Part shown: positions 42,418 through 50,557 of the stretch, piece by piece
Numbering within the stretch: the first letter of the stretch is position 1
Layout: every line of letters begins with the position of its first letter
Origin: Mesorhizobium wenxiniae
Lineage (GTDB): Bacteria > Pseudomonadota > Alphaproteobacteria > Rhizobiales > Rhizobiaceae
NCBI RefSeq assembly: GCF_002284535.1
Contig: NZ_NPKH01000024.1
Coordinates: forward strand, 62,001-126,000
Length of the DNA: 64,000 bases
Direction: 5' to 3'
Program-made: the position numbers and the translations under genes
Notes under the pieces: model-generated
Databases searched by the model: none
Seen by the model: the letters and a program-made list of their open reading frames with translations, nothing else
What the model was told of the DNA's origin: nothing

Positions 42418-43488
42418 ATGCATGGATTGCCAAGAGAAGTCAGAAACTGGATTTACGATTTCTTCTACAACGAGCACTCTGTCGCTTATTTGAAAATTGA
42501 CGCCCAGCTTTGCATCGCAGAGAAGGGCGGTAGTGTTGAACATTACGGACTCTCATCACTTCGCATTGGTAAGCCTGTTGCCGAGCAGCTTGAATTCATG
42601 GAAGGTTTGCTGCCTTGCCCGGAGCTTCCATATCATATGGCCATGGTCGAACTGCCCAGCGGGCGTGTCGCGGACCTTCATCTTTTTGCTGACAATGCCT
42701 GCGTATGGCTGCTCTTTCTTGACGCCACTGCCGAACGCGACAATAGGCAGCGGCTTCAACAGAAGGCTTATGAAATGACACTCCTGCAAGAGAGGGAGCG
42801 TCAACTCAACGAAAAATTACAACTGACGAACGAGGCGTTAAGGCAGAGCCAAGAGGGATTGTCGCGTGAATACCATCGCGCCGAAAGCCTACTCCTCAAC
42901 ATTCTTCCGGCGTCGATCGCGGAGCGGTTAAAAGCGGACGAACAAATTGCAGACAACCATGCTGACGTGAGTGTGCTTTTTGCCGACATCGTCGGCTTTA
43001 CGGAAAGAGCGCGAAGCGTCGGAGCCGAGACAACGCTCGCTATTTTAAATTACTTCTTCAAGGCGGCGGATCTGCTCTCGGAACGATACGGCTGCGAAAA
43101 GATCAAGACAATCGGCGACTGCGTGATGGTGGTCGCTGGCCTGCCCGCCGCGCGATCCGATCATGCAGAAGCCCTTGCGCACTATGCACTTGAACTGCGG
43201 AAGGCGGTTAAGCGCGAACGCTTCGCAGGAGAACCGATAAGACTCAGAATTGGAATTCACTCAGGACCAATCGTCGCGGGCGTCATAGGCAAAAGGCGGT
43301 TTGCCTATGACCTGTGGGGCGAGACCGTTAATCTCGCCGCACGTATTCAAACGTCAGCGGATCCCGATGAAATCCGTATCTCGGATGCAACTCGCAAACT
43401 GCTTGGACCAAATTTTGCTTGCGACCCACTCGAGGAAACGGAATTGCGTGGTACAGGTCGTGTGCGAATGTGGCGGCTCCCGGCCTGA
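42418..43488 (+). CDS. Adenylyl cyclase of the GTPase operon (PAS-like, coiled coil, class III catalytic domain)
   Basis: A 356-residue soluble protein. Residues 1-110 look PAS-like, 115-165 form a coiled coil (QERERQLNEKLQLTNEALRQ), then a helical-domain motif RAESLLLNILPASIAERL precedes the catalytic domain. All six key residues of an adenylyl cyclase are visible: metal Asp190 (FADIVGFT) and Asp234 (TIGDCV), base-reading Lys230 and Asp298 (AYDLWGETVN), Asn305 and Arg309. It should make cAMP. The start ATG is three bases after the GTPase stop. Coupling to the GTPase is inferred from gene order; the helical linker is the kind that transmits signals in cyclases. Confidence 0.9.
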   Translation: MHGLPREVRNWIYDFFYNEHSVAYLKIDAQLCIAEKGGSVEHYGLSSLRIGKPVAEQLEFMEGLLPCPELPYHMAMVELPSGRVADLHLFADNACVWLLFLDATAERDNRQRLQQKAYEMTLLQERERQLNEKLQLTNEALRQSQEGLSREYHRAESLLLNILPASIAERLKADEQIADNHADVSVLFADIVGFTERARSVGAETTLAILNYFFKAADLLSERYGCEKIKTIGDCVMVVAGLPAARSDHAEALAHYALELRKAVKRERFAGEPIRLRIGIHSGPIVAGVIGKRRFAYDLWGETVNLAARIQTSADPDEIRISDATRKLLGPNFACDPLEETELRGTGRVRMWRLPA

Positions 43489-43737
43489 TTTGCCGGTTGG
43501 CAGTGCCGACACTCGAGCGCATTGCAGCTCAAGCAACATCATAGTTTCGTATGTCCGCCGAGGTGCAGTCGACCACCGAGCGGGGTCGCGTGCTCATAGG
43601 TGGTGTGGCTCGGCGGTAGCGACGCCGCTCGCGAGCGCGCCCTCGATCGCGCTGTAGCGAGCGAGCGGCTTTGCCGTGGTCCATCGACAATTCGCCGGTG
43701 AGGTCTGGTTGCTGACACCAACCTCGAAGGAACCATC

Positions 43738-43960
43738 GATGACCGATGGCATGATGAACCTGCGCGCTCGTGGAGAAGCCTCCGGATTCCGACCTCTTGC
43801 GCGAGATGATTGGCTTTGCCGCCGGGCGGCTGATGGAGTTGGAGGTTGGTGGCCGCCACCGGCGCCGCCTATGGCGAGAAGAACCCGTTGCGCACGGCCC
43901 AGCGCAACGCTATCGCGAGCGCGACTGGGCGACACGCGCGCCGGTTGCAACGCCATGTAA
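43738..43960 (+). pseudogene. IS256-family (Mutator) transposase N-terminal remnant
   Basis: After ATG 43740 the sequence alternates frames while following an IS256-type transposase N-terminus: DSDLLREMIGFAAGRLMELEV in one frame, then GAAYGEKNPLRTAQRN in another and YRERDWATRA in a third. At least two frameshifts and loss of everything after about 80 residues show it is dead. It ends just before the terminator of tRNA-Gly, so an insertion once sat at the tRNA 3' side. The 250 bases before it (43489-43737) hold no gene I can identify. Confidence 0.7.
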
Positions 43961-43962
43961 GC

Positions 43963-43985
43963 AAAAGGCGCCCCGAAAGGCGCCT
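43963..43985 (-). terminator. Rho-independent terminator of tRNA-Gly
   Basis: AGGCGCC at 43966-43972 pairs with GGCGCCT at 43979-43985 around a six-base loop, and on the minus strand it is followed by a T run. It sits 29 bases beyond the encoded CCA of the tRNA. Confidence 0.8.
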
Positions 43986-44013
43986 CTTAATCGCTTGATT
44001 CCCCGTGGGAAAC

Positions 44014-44088
44014 TGGAGCGGGTGAAGCGATTCGAACGCTCGACCCCAACCTTGGCAAGGTTGTGCTCTACCCCTGAGCTACACCCGC
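44014..44088 (-). tRNA. tRNA-Gly(GCC)
   Basis: A 75-base tRNA gene with encoded CCA. On the minus strand it reads GCGGGTGTAGCTCAGGGG at the 5' end, with anticodon stem CAACC/GGTTG and loop TTGCCAA (anticodon GCC), the T arm containing TTCGAAT, and acceptor end CACCCGC-T-CCA. Two partial copies of its 3' part lie at 340-379 and 867-906 in the same orientation. Its 3' side faces the accessory genes; its 5' side faces core-like genes. Confidence 0.97.
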
Positions 44089-44318
44089 TCGCGCGGCTTT
44101 TGGGCCGCAAGCCGCGCCTATATGGCTGAAGGGCGCGGCGATTGCAACAGGGGAATCGCAGGTTTTTTGGCCGCACCCGGCGACGTAACCGAGCCTTCCG
44201 TGGCGTATATCGCACGGAATTCAGCGCGTCGCCGCGCAACGGTCTTGTCTCGGCCGCGTCATTGGCCGTAAACGGCATGATCCAAACCGCGACAGCAAGA
44301 AGTCCGACAAGAAACAAC

Positions 44319-44816
44319 ATGCCGAAAACCGAAGCCGAGCTTTTTGCCTTTCTCGCCGATCTCGGGATCGAGGTCTCGACCTTGCGCCATCCGTCTCTGT
44401 TCACGGTCGCCGATTCGCAGGCGCTGCGTGGAGAAATTGCCGGCGGGCACACCAAGAACCTGTTCCTCAAGGACAAGAAGGACAATTTCTTCCTGGTCAG
44501 CGTCGATGAGGAGGCGGTGGTCGATCTCAAGCAGATCCATCATATCATCGGCGCCGCCGGGCGCGTTTCCTTCGGCAAGCCGGAGATGCTGATGGAGCTT
44601 CTCGGCGTCGTACCGGGCGCGGTCACGGTGTTCGGCGTGATCAACGATACGGAGTTGCGGGTCAAGGTCGTTCTCGACCAGGAGTTGATGCGCCATGCGG
44701 TCATCAATGCTCATCCGCTGACCAACGAGGCAACGACCTCGATCGCCGCTGCCGACCTCGTCAAATTCGTCGAGGCAACCGGGCATGATCCTGTTATCTT
44801 GAAAGTCACGGGATGA
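44319..44816 (+). CDS. YbaK/ProX-type aminoacyl-tRNA deacylase
   Basis: A 165-residue editing-domain protein of the YbaK/EbsC superfamily, ProX/PrdX branch. It has HTKNLFLKDKKDNFFLVSV with the conserved substrate-site Lys, followed by GRVSFGKPEMLMELLGV and PGAVTVFGVIND. These proteins remove mischarged Ala or Cys from tRNA-Pro in the cytoplasm. The start ATG 44319 is preferred; upstream open frame overlaps the tRNA region. Length is normal for the stand-alone form. Confidence 0.9.
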   Translation: MPKTEAELFAFLADLGIEVSTLRHPSLFTVADSQALRGEIAGGHTKNLFLKDKKDNFFLVSVDEEAVVDLKQIHHIIGAAGRVSFGKPEMLMELLGVVPGAVTVFGVINDTELRVKVVLDQELMRHAVINAHPLTNEATTSIAAADLVKFVEATGHDPVILKVTG

Positions 44817-44911
44817 TCGCCACATTGGATGACGATAAACCGATTTCTGAGTGAGAATAAAGGACGTTGCGCCGGGCCGGTGGCCGGCGGCGCGACCGAA
44901 AGGGCGACGAG

Positions 44912-45910
44912 ATGAGCGACAACAATCAATTTGGCGGCCCATTTGGCAGCAATGGCGGACAGTATGCCACCACAGTGCAGTATGGCGGCACTGAGGCCAC
45001 TCCCGCGAGAGTCGCGCTTGGCGAGCCGCCTGTCACCGTCGACGTCATCAAGGATACGACGACCGCCACATTTGCCGCCGACGTCATCCAGGAATCGGGC
45101 CGTCAGCCGGTGCTGGTCGATTTCTGGGCGCCATGGTGCGGGCCCTGCAAGCAACTGACGCCGCTGCTGGAAAAGGCGGTCACCGCCGCCGGCGGCAAGG
45201 TCAAGCTGGTCAAGATGAACATCGACGACCATCCTTCGATCGCCGGACAGCTTGGTATCCAGTCGATACCGGCGGTCATCGCCTTTAGGGATGGCCAGCC
45301 GGTCGACGGCTTCATGGGCGCCATTCCGGAGAGCCAGATCGCCGCGTTCATCCAGAAGGTCGGCGGCAAGAACAATGGTGCGCCGCAGGTGGCCGAGGCG
45401 CTTGCCGCGGCCGCGGAGGCGCGCGCCGCCGGCGATGTGCAGACCGCGGCGGACATCTACGACGCCGTCCTTGAACAGGCGCCGGACACGATCGAGGCGA
45501 TTGCCGGGCTTGGCGATCTGCTGTTCGAGGCCGGCGATGCCGAGGGCGCCGAAGCGGTGCTGGCGCGGGCCCCGGAAGCCAAGAAGGATGCTCCGCCACT
45601 CGCCGCCGTACGCGCCAAGATGGCGCTTGCCGCGCAGGCAGCAGCACTTGGCAATCCGGCCGAACTCCAGCGGCGCCTGGCTGAGAACCCCGGGGACCAC
45701 CAGGCACGTTTCGATCTTGCGATGATCCAGAACGCCAACGGCGAGCGCATGGCCGCGGCCGACAATCTGCTGGCGATCGTCAAGGCTGATCGCTCGTGGA
45801 ACGACGACGGCGCCAAGACGCAGTTGCTGCAGTTCTTCGAGGCATGGGGCATGACCGACGAGGCAACGCTGGCGGCGCGGCGCAAATTGTCGTCGCTGCT
45901 GTTTTCCTGA
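44912..45910 (+). CDS. Thioredoxin-TPR protein (CnoX/YbbN type)
   Basis: A 332-residue protein with a thioredoxin domain at about 55-160 and TPR-like helices after it. The active site is Trp75-Cys76-Gly77-Pro78-Cys79, a fully redox-competent motif. The cis-Pro loop is in GIQSIPAVIAF. The C-terminal part has the Ala-rich helices (EALAAAAEARAAGD) of YbbN/CnoX proteins, which couple redox protection to GroEL or DnaK. The first 50 residues are Gly/Asn-rich and probably flexible. ATG 44912 is preferred because the frame upstream is not protein-like. Confidence 0.9.
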   Translation: MSDNNQFGGPFGSNGGQYATTVQYGGTEATPARVALGEPPVTVDVIKDTTTATFAADVIQESGRQPVLVDFWAPWCGPCKQLTPLLEKAVTAAGGKVKLVKMNIDDHPSIAGQLGIQSIPAVIAFRDGQPVDGFMGAIPESQIAAFIQKVGGKNNGAPQVAEALAAAAEARAAGDVQTAADIYDAVLEQAPDTIEAIAGLGDLLFEAGDAEGAEAVLARAPEAKKDAPPLAAVRAKMALAAQAAALGNPAELQRRLAENPGDHQARFDLAMIQNANGERMAAADNLLAIVKADRSWNDDGAKTQLLQFFEAWGMTDEATLAARRKLSSLLFS

Positions 45911-46075
45911 ACGCGCATAAAGCTGTTTTTTCCTGATGGCCTTGCGATCGACGACGGCTGCGCCAGATTAGGAGGCCTGACCGATCCGTTCTTCGCTTCG
46001 TGACGATTACGCGTCAGGTTGCGATGGGATGGGCGGGCTTCATGCGCTTCTTGAGGGAGCGACCGGAGGCTGGAA

Positions 46076-46747
46076 GTGCAGGCGGGAAACGCGCATTACC
46101 GACTCGATACGGATTTGCCGTCGACGGTGCCGATCTTCCCGCTCGAAGGCGCATTGCTGCTGCCGGGCGGCCGCATGCCGCTCAACATTTTTGAGCCGCG
46201 CTATCTTGAGATGGTGGATGAGGCGATCGCCGGATCGCGGCTGATCGGCGTTATACAGCCCAGCCTCGACGGTGCACGGCGTGGCGATGGCGAGCCGGAA
46301 CTCTGCAATGTCGGCTGCGCCGGACGTATCATCGCACTTTCCGAGAGCGGCGATGGCCGCTACCTGATTTCGCTGCAAGGTGTGTGCCGGTTCCGCATCG
46401 TGCAGGAGCTTGCGGTCAAAACGCCCTTCCGCCAGTGCCGGTTTGCGCCCTTTCTCACCGATCTCGACGAAGATCAGGCAGAGGCCGAGATCGACCGGCC
46501 AGCGCTGCTCAAGGCATTTCGCGCCTATTTGCAGGCCAACGATCTTGAAGCCGACTGGGAAAGCGTCAGCCGCGCCGAAAATGCCATGCTGGTCAATGCG
46601 CTGTCGATGATGGCTCCCTACGGGCCAGCCGAGAAACAGGCGCTGCTCGAAGCCGCGGACCTGAAGACACGCGCCGAAACGCTGATCGCCATCACCGAAA
46701 TGGCGCTGGCACGTGAGAACGAGGATTTCGGGTCGAGCCTGCAATAG
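46076..46747 (+). CDS. Lon N-terminal (substrate-binding) domain protein
   Basis: A 223-residue protein consisting only of the Lon N-domain (VPIFPLEGALLLPGGRMPLNIFEPRYLEM), without the ATPase and protease parts. The start is GTG 46076 with GGAGG 8 bases upstream, which decides it over later ATGs. Stand-alone Lon N-domain proteins are common in alphaproteobacteria, and their role is not established; substrate or cofactor recognition is assumed. Confidence 0.88.
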   Translation: MQAGNAHYRLDTDLPSTVPIFPLEGALLLPGGRMPLNIFEPRYLEMVDEAIAGSRLIGVIQPSLDGARRGDGEPELCNVGCAGRIIALSESGDGRYLISLQGVCRFRIVQELAVKTPFRQCRFAPFLTDLDEDQAEAEIDRPALLKAFRAYLQANDLEADWESVSRAENAMLVNALSMMAPYGPAEKQALLEAADLKTRAETLIAITEMALARENEDFGSSLQ

Positions 46748-46750
46748 GGA

Positions 46751-46912
46751 CTCTTCCTTCTCCCCTTGTGGGAGAAGGAAGATTGGCACAGCGCCAAGAC
46801 GGTTGAGGGGTGCTGCACGGAGCGCCGTTGGTGCCAAGCTGGAACACCCCTCATCCGTCGCCTTCGGCTCTCCCTTCTCCCCGGGGAGAAGGGAGAGCCG
46901 CGCGAAACCTAG
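46751..46912. repeat. Composite palindromic (BIME-like) element
   Basis: Three inverted repeats are packed together. CTTCCTTCTCCC at 46753-46764 pairs with 46770-46781. TGAGGGGTG at 46804-46812 pairs with CACCCCTCA at 46845-46853. A perfect 34-bp palindrome occupies 46866-46899 with arms GGCTCTCCCTTCTCCCC. Elements of this kind are common between genes in Mesorhizobium. Here it separates the Lon N-domain gene from the Trm112 gene on the same strand. Confidence 0.85.
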
Positions 46913-46942
46913 AGTGATTGGCCCCAGAGAAGGACAGACCGA

Positions 46943-47179
46943 ATGGTGGATGGGCGTGATGGAAAGAAGGCCAATGTCGACCCCAAATTGCTGGAATTGC
47001 TGGCCTGCCCGCTGACCAAGGGCCCGCTTACCTGGGATCCGGAGCGCGGCGAGCTTATCTCGAGGGTCGCACGGCTTGCCTATCCGGTGCGTGACGGCAT
47101 CCCGATCATGCTGCCTTCGGAGGCTCGCTCGCTCCCCTTCGAGGATGGATTGCCGCCGCGCCTGGGCGGACCGTCCTGA
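46943..47179 (+). CDS. Trm112-family protein
   Basis: A 78-residue Trm112/UPF0434-type protein. LLELLACPLTKGPLTWDPERGELIS and YPVRDGIPIML are the family core. It keeps one Cys (CPLTKG) but lacks the remaining zinc cysteines found in eukaryotic and some bacterial members, as is usual for the alphaproteobacterial form. In other organisms Trm112 activates several methyltransferases; a bacterial role is likely but unproven. It is convergent with dnaE2, with 12 bases between the stops. Confidence 0.9.
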   Translation: MVDGRDGKKANVDPKLLELLACPLTKGPLTWDPERGELISRVARLAYPVRDGIPIMLPSEARSLPFEDGLPPRLGGPS

Positions 47180-47191
47180 ACGGTGTAAGGC

Positions 47192-50100
47192 CTATTGAAA
47201 ATTGCGCCCTTTGGGCATGACCTTCTCCGCCTTTCCCGACAGCGCCGCGAGATCCCGCTGGACCGGCACGGCTTGTGGGCCATGTGCGTCTGCAACGCCC
47301 TCTTCGCGGTTGTCATTCTCCATGCGCCCACTGGCCGAAGGCTCATTGACAGGCTGGCCGGTGCCGGCCTCCTCCAAAAGCACGGACAGCCACGGCGTCA
47401 AATCCTCGACCTTGTCGGCGACGATATGGATGACGTCCGATTCCGACTGCAGTTTGCCGGTGACACGGATTAACCGCGCGCCCATGACAATGGGCCGGTA
47501 GCGGTTGAAAGTTCTTTCCCAGAAAATGACGTTGGCCACCGCCTGCTCGTCTTCCAGCGTCAGGAAAATCGCTTTGGCGTTACCCGGCCGCTGCCGCACT
47601 AGGACAAGACCGGCGACCGAAACCCGCTTGCCGTCCCGAACCTGGCCGAGGCGCGCATTGGGCGTGACGCCGGAACGATCCAGCCGCTGGCGCAGAAAGG
47701 CAAGCGGGTGCGCCTTCAGCGACAGGCCGAGCGAACGATAGTCGTGGATGACATGCTCGCCGAGCGGCATTGTCGGCAGCCTGGTCGCGGGCTCAAGATC
47801 GCGCAAGCGGATCGCCGGCTGGTCGAACAGCGGCAAGGTCTCGGCGGCACTCTTGCTGTCGAGCGCGCGGACCGCCCACAGGGCGTCGCGGCGGTCGAGG
47901 CCGAGCGAACGGAAAGCGTCGGCTTGCGCCAGCTTCTCGATCTCATCGACATAGAGGCCTGAGCGCAGCCAGACATCGCGAACGGATTCGTAGCCGTCGC
48001 CGCGTCTGGCGACAAACACCTCCATGCGCTCCTTCGACAGGCCCTTGACCTGGCGAAAACCCAACCGGACGGCATGATTGGTCCGGATGACACCGCGCAT
48101 TTCGGCATGGCGGCCGAGGATGCGGGCCGGGTCGAAGGGTGCGTCCTCCAATGCGCAGTCCCAACCGGAAAAATTGACGTCGACCTCGCGGATTTCGACG
48201 CCATGGTCGCGCGCGTCGCGGACAAGCTGAGCCGGCTGATAAAATCCCATCGGCTGGGAATTCAGGATCGCGGCGCAGAACACGTCTGGATAAAATGCCT
48301 TGAACCAGCAGGAGGCATAGACCAGCAGGGCGAAGGAGGCGGCATGGCTTTCGGGAAAGCCGTATTCGCCAAAACCCTCGATCTGCTTGAAGCAGCGCTC
48401 GGCGAAGTCCTTTTCGTAACCCCGCAAAACCATGCCATCGACCATCCGCTTGCGATAATTGCCGATCGTGCCGGTGCGCTTGAAGGTGGCCATGGCGCGG
48501 CGCAGTTCATCGGCCTCGCCCGGCCTGAAGCCGCCGGCGACGATGGCGATCTTCATCGCCTGTTCCTGGAACAGCGGAACGCCCAGTGTCCTGCCGAGTA
48601 TTTCTTCCAGTTCCGGCTTGGGATACTCGGGCTTTTCCTTGCCCTGCCGGCGGCGCAGATAGGGGTGGACCATGTCGCCCTGGATCGGGCCTGGTCGCAC
48701 GATCGCCACCTCGATGACCAGGTCATAGAATGTTTTCGGCCTGAGGCGCGGCAGCATCGACATCTGGGCGCGGGATTCGATCTGGAAGACGCCGATCGTA
48801 TCGGCGCGGCAGATCATGTCGTAGACATGTGTGTCCTCGGCAGGGAGGGTGGCCAGCACATAGGGTTGCCCATAGCCATCCCGCACCTCCGGATAATGAT
48901 CCTGGAGCAGGGTGAAGGCGCGCTGCAGGCAGGTCAGCATGCCAAGCGCCAACACGTCCACTTTAAGGATTTTCACCGCGTCGAGATCGTCCTTGTCCCA
49001 CTCGACCATCTTGCGTTCGTCCATCGCCGTCTTGATGATGGGCACGATCTCGTCGAGCCGGTCCCTGGTGATGACGAAGCCACCGACATGCTGCGACAGA
49101 TGACGGGGAAAGCCCATGATCTCGTTGGCGCATTCGATTACATGCCTTGTCGATTGGTCGGTCTGGTCGAGGCCGCCGGCCCTGGTCTCCTTTTCGCCGA
49201 GCTCCGAGGTCGACCAACCCCAGATCGAGCTGGACAACGCGCTCCTGACATCGTCCGACAGGCCCATCGCCTTGGCCACTTCGCGCATCGCCGAGCGGCC
49301 CCGGTAGCTGACGACGGCCGCGGCAAGCGCAGTGCGCTTGGCACTGTATTTCTCGTAGATGTACTGGATGACCTCCTCGCGCTTTTCATGCTCGAAATCG
49401 ACATCGATGTCGGGCGGCTCGTTTCTTTCCTCGGAAATGAAACGCTCGAAAAGCGAGTCAATCCGCTCGGGTCCCACTTCGGTGATGCCGATGCAATAGC
49501 AGACCACCGAGTTAGCCGCGGAGCCACGCCCCTGGCAGAGTATGCCCTGGCTGCGGGCGAATTTGACGATGTCGTAGACAGTCAGGAAATAGCGCGCGTA
49601 GTTCAGGCGCTCGATCAAAGCGAGCTCTTCCCGGATCCGCCTAGTCACATCGGCGGGAACGCCTGAGGGGTAGCGCATCGCGGCTCCCTCTCGAGCCAGC
49701 CTTTCCAGTTCGGCCTGTGGCCCGAGGCCCGACTCCGTCGGTTCATCGGGATAATTGTATTGGAGGTCACTGAGAGAGAAGCTCAATTCGCCGGCAAAGC
49801 GCAGCGTTTCCGCCAGTGCTTGCGGATGCCGCCGGAACAGCCGCGCCATCTCCATTGGCGGCTTCAAATGGCGCTCGGCATTGGCCGCCAGTTCCAGCCC
49901 CGCTTCGGCAACAGGCACGTTGAGGCGGATCGCCGTCAGCACGTCCTGCAACCGGCGCCGTTCGGACGTATGGTAAAGAACGTCGTTGGTCGTCATCAGC
50001 GGAAGGCCTGATGCCTCAGCCATGGCAGCTGCCTGCTCGATACGGTAGTGGTCGTTGCCGCGATAATCCGGCGAAACGGCAAGCCGCAGATTCTTGCCGA

Positions 50101-50557
50101 AGCGGTCTTTGAGCCGGCTAACCAGCCTGAGATCATCCTCCGCCGGCGTCGACAGATCCGGCAGGACCGCCAGGGACATGAGATCGCCCCATTCAAAAAA
50201 GTCGTCACGATAGAGAAGCGGTGCGCCCTTTTCGCTATCGTCGCGCATATTGGCTTGTGTCAGCATGCGGCACAGATGGCCCCAGCCCTTGCGGTCCTGC
50301 GGATAGGCGAGAACGTCGGGCGTGCCATCGCAAAAAACCAGGCGGCAGCCGGGATGATAGGAAAGACCTTCCACCTTGGCCTGCTGCCAAGCGCGCACGA
50401 CACCGGCCACCGTGTTGCGATCGGCAAGCCCGATCGACGAAAAGCCCAGAAACTTTGCGGCGACCACCAGCTCCTCCGGTTTCGAGGCGCCGCGCAGGAA
50501 CGAGAAATTCGACTGGATGCCGAATTCGGCATAGGGAACGACCGTCAGCGCGTTCAT
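47192..50557 (-). CDS. dnaE2: Error-prone DNA polymerase DnaE2
   Basis: A 1121-residue C-family polymerase. The N-terminal PHP domain begins YAEFGIQSNFSFLRGASKP. The polymerase active site includes PDIDVDFEHEKREE near residue 384 and LKVDVLALGML near 534. The C-terminal OB-fold (FLTLEDEQAVANVIFWER near 1000) is present. It performs mutagenic translesion synthesis with ImuB. ATG 50557 overlaps the imuB stop (ATGA on the minus strand); an upstream in-frame start at 50629 lies inside imuB and is rejected. Last gene of the imuA-imuB-dnaE2 cassette. Confidence 0.96.
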   Translation of the reverse strand: MNALTVVPYAEFGIQSNFSFLRGASKPEELVVAAKFLGFSSIGLADRNTVAGVVRAWQQAKVEGLSYHPGCRLVFCDGTPDVLAYPQDRKGWGHLCRMLTQANMRDDSEKGAPLLYRDDFFEWGDLMSLAVLPDLSTPAEDDLRLVSRLKDRFGKNLRLAVSPDYRGNDHYRIEQAAAMAEASGLPLMTTNDVLYHTSERRRLQDVLTAIRLNVPVAEAGLELAANAERHLKPPMEMARLFRRHPQALAETLRFAGELSFSLSDLQYNYPDEPTESGLGPQAELERLAREGAAMRYPSGVPADVTRRIREELALIERLNYARYFLTVYDIVKFARSQGILCQGRGSAANSVVCYCIGITEVGPERIDSLFERFISEERNEPPDIDVDFEHEKREEVIQYIYEKYSAKRTALAAAVVSYRGRSAMREVAKAMGLSDDVRSALSSSIWGWSTSELGEKETRAGGLDQTDQSTRHVIECANEIMGFPRHLSQHVGGFVITRDRLDEIVPIIKTAMDERKMVEWDKDDLDAVKILKVDVLALGMLTCLQRAFTLLQDHYPEVRDGYGQPYVLATLPAEDTHVYDMICRADTIGVFQIESRAQMSMLPRLRPKTFYDLVIEVAIVRPGPIQGDMVHPYLRRRQGKEKPEYPKPELEEILGRTLGVPLFQEQAMKIAIVAGGFRPGEADELRRAMATFKRTGTIGNYRKRMVDGMVLRGYEKDFAERCFKQIEGFGEYGFPESHAASFALLVYASCWFKAFYPDVFCAAILNSQPMGFYQPAQLVRDARDHGVEIREVDVNFSGWDCALEDAPFDPARILGRHAEMRGVIRTNHAVRLGFRQVKGLSKERMEVFVARRGDGYESVRDVWLRSGLYVDEIEKLAQADAFRSLGLDRRDALWAVRALDSKSAAETLPLFDQPAIRLRDLEPATRLPTMPLGEHVIHDYRSLGLSLKAHPLAFLRQRLDRSGVTPNARLGQVRDGKRVSVAGLVLVRQRPGNAKAIFLTLEDEQAVANVIFWERTFNRYRPIVMGARLIRVTGKLQSESDVIHIVADKVEDLTPWLSVLLEEAGTGQPVNEPSASGRMENDNREEGVADAHGPQAVPVQRDLAALSGKAEKVMPKGRNFQ

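Noticed and set aside
1..44013. An integrase or recombinase gene that would prove an island
   Set aside because: None was found on either strand; the island idea rests only on the tRNA fragments and gene content.
48074..49666. 530-codon plus-strand frame opposite dnaE2
   Set aside because: Antisense to a fully conserved polymerase; composition is typical of a shadow frame.
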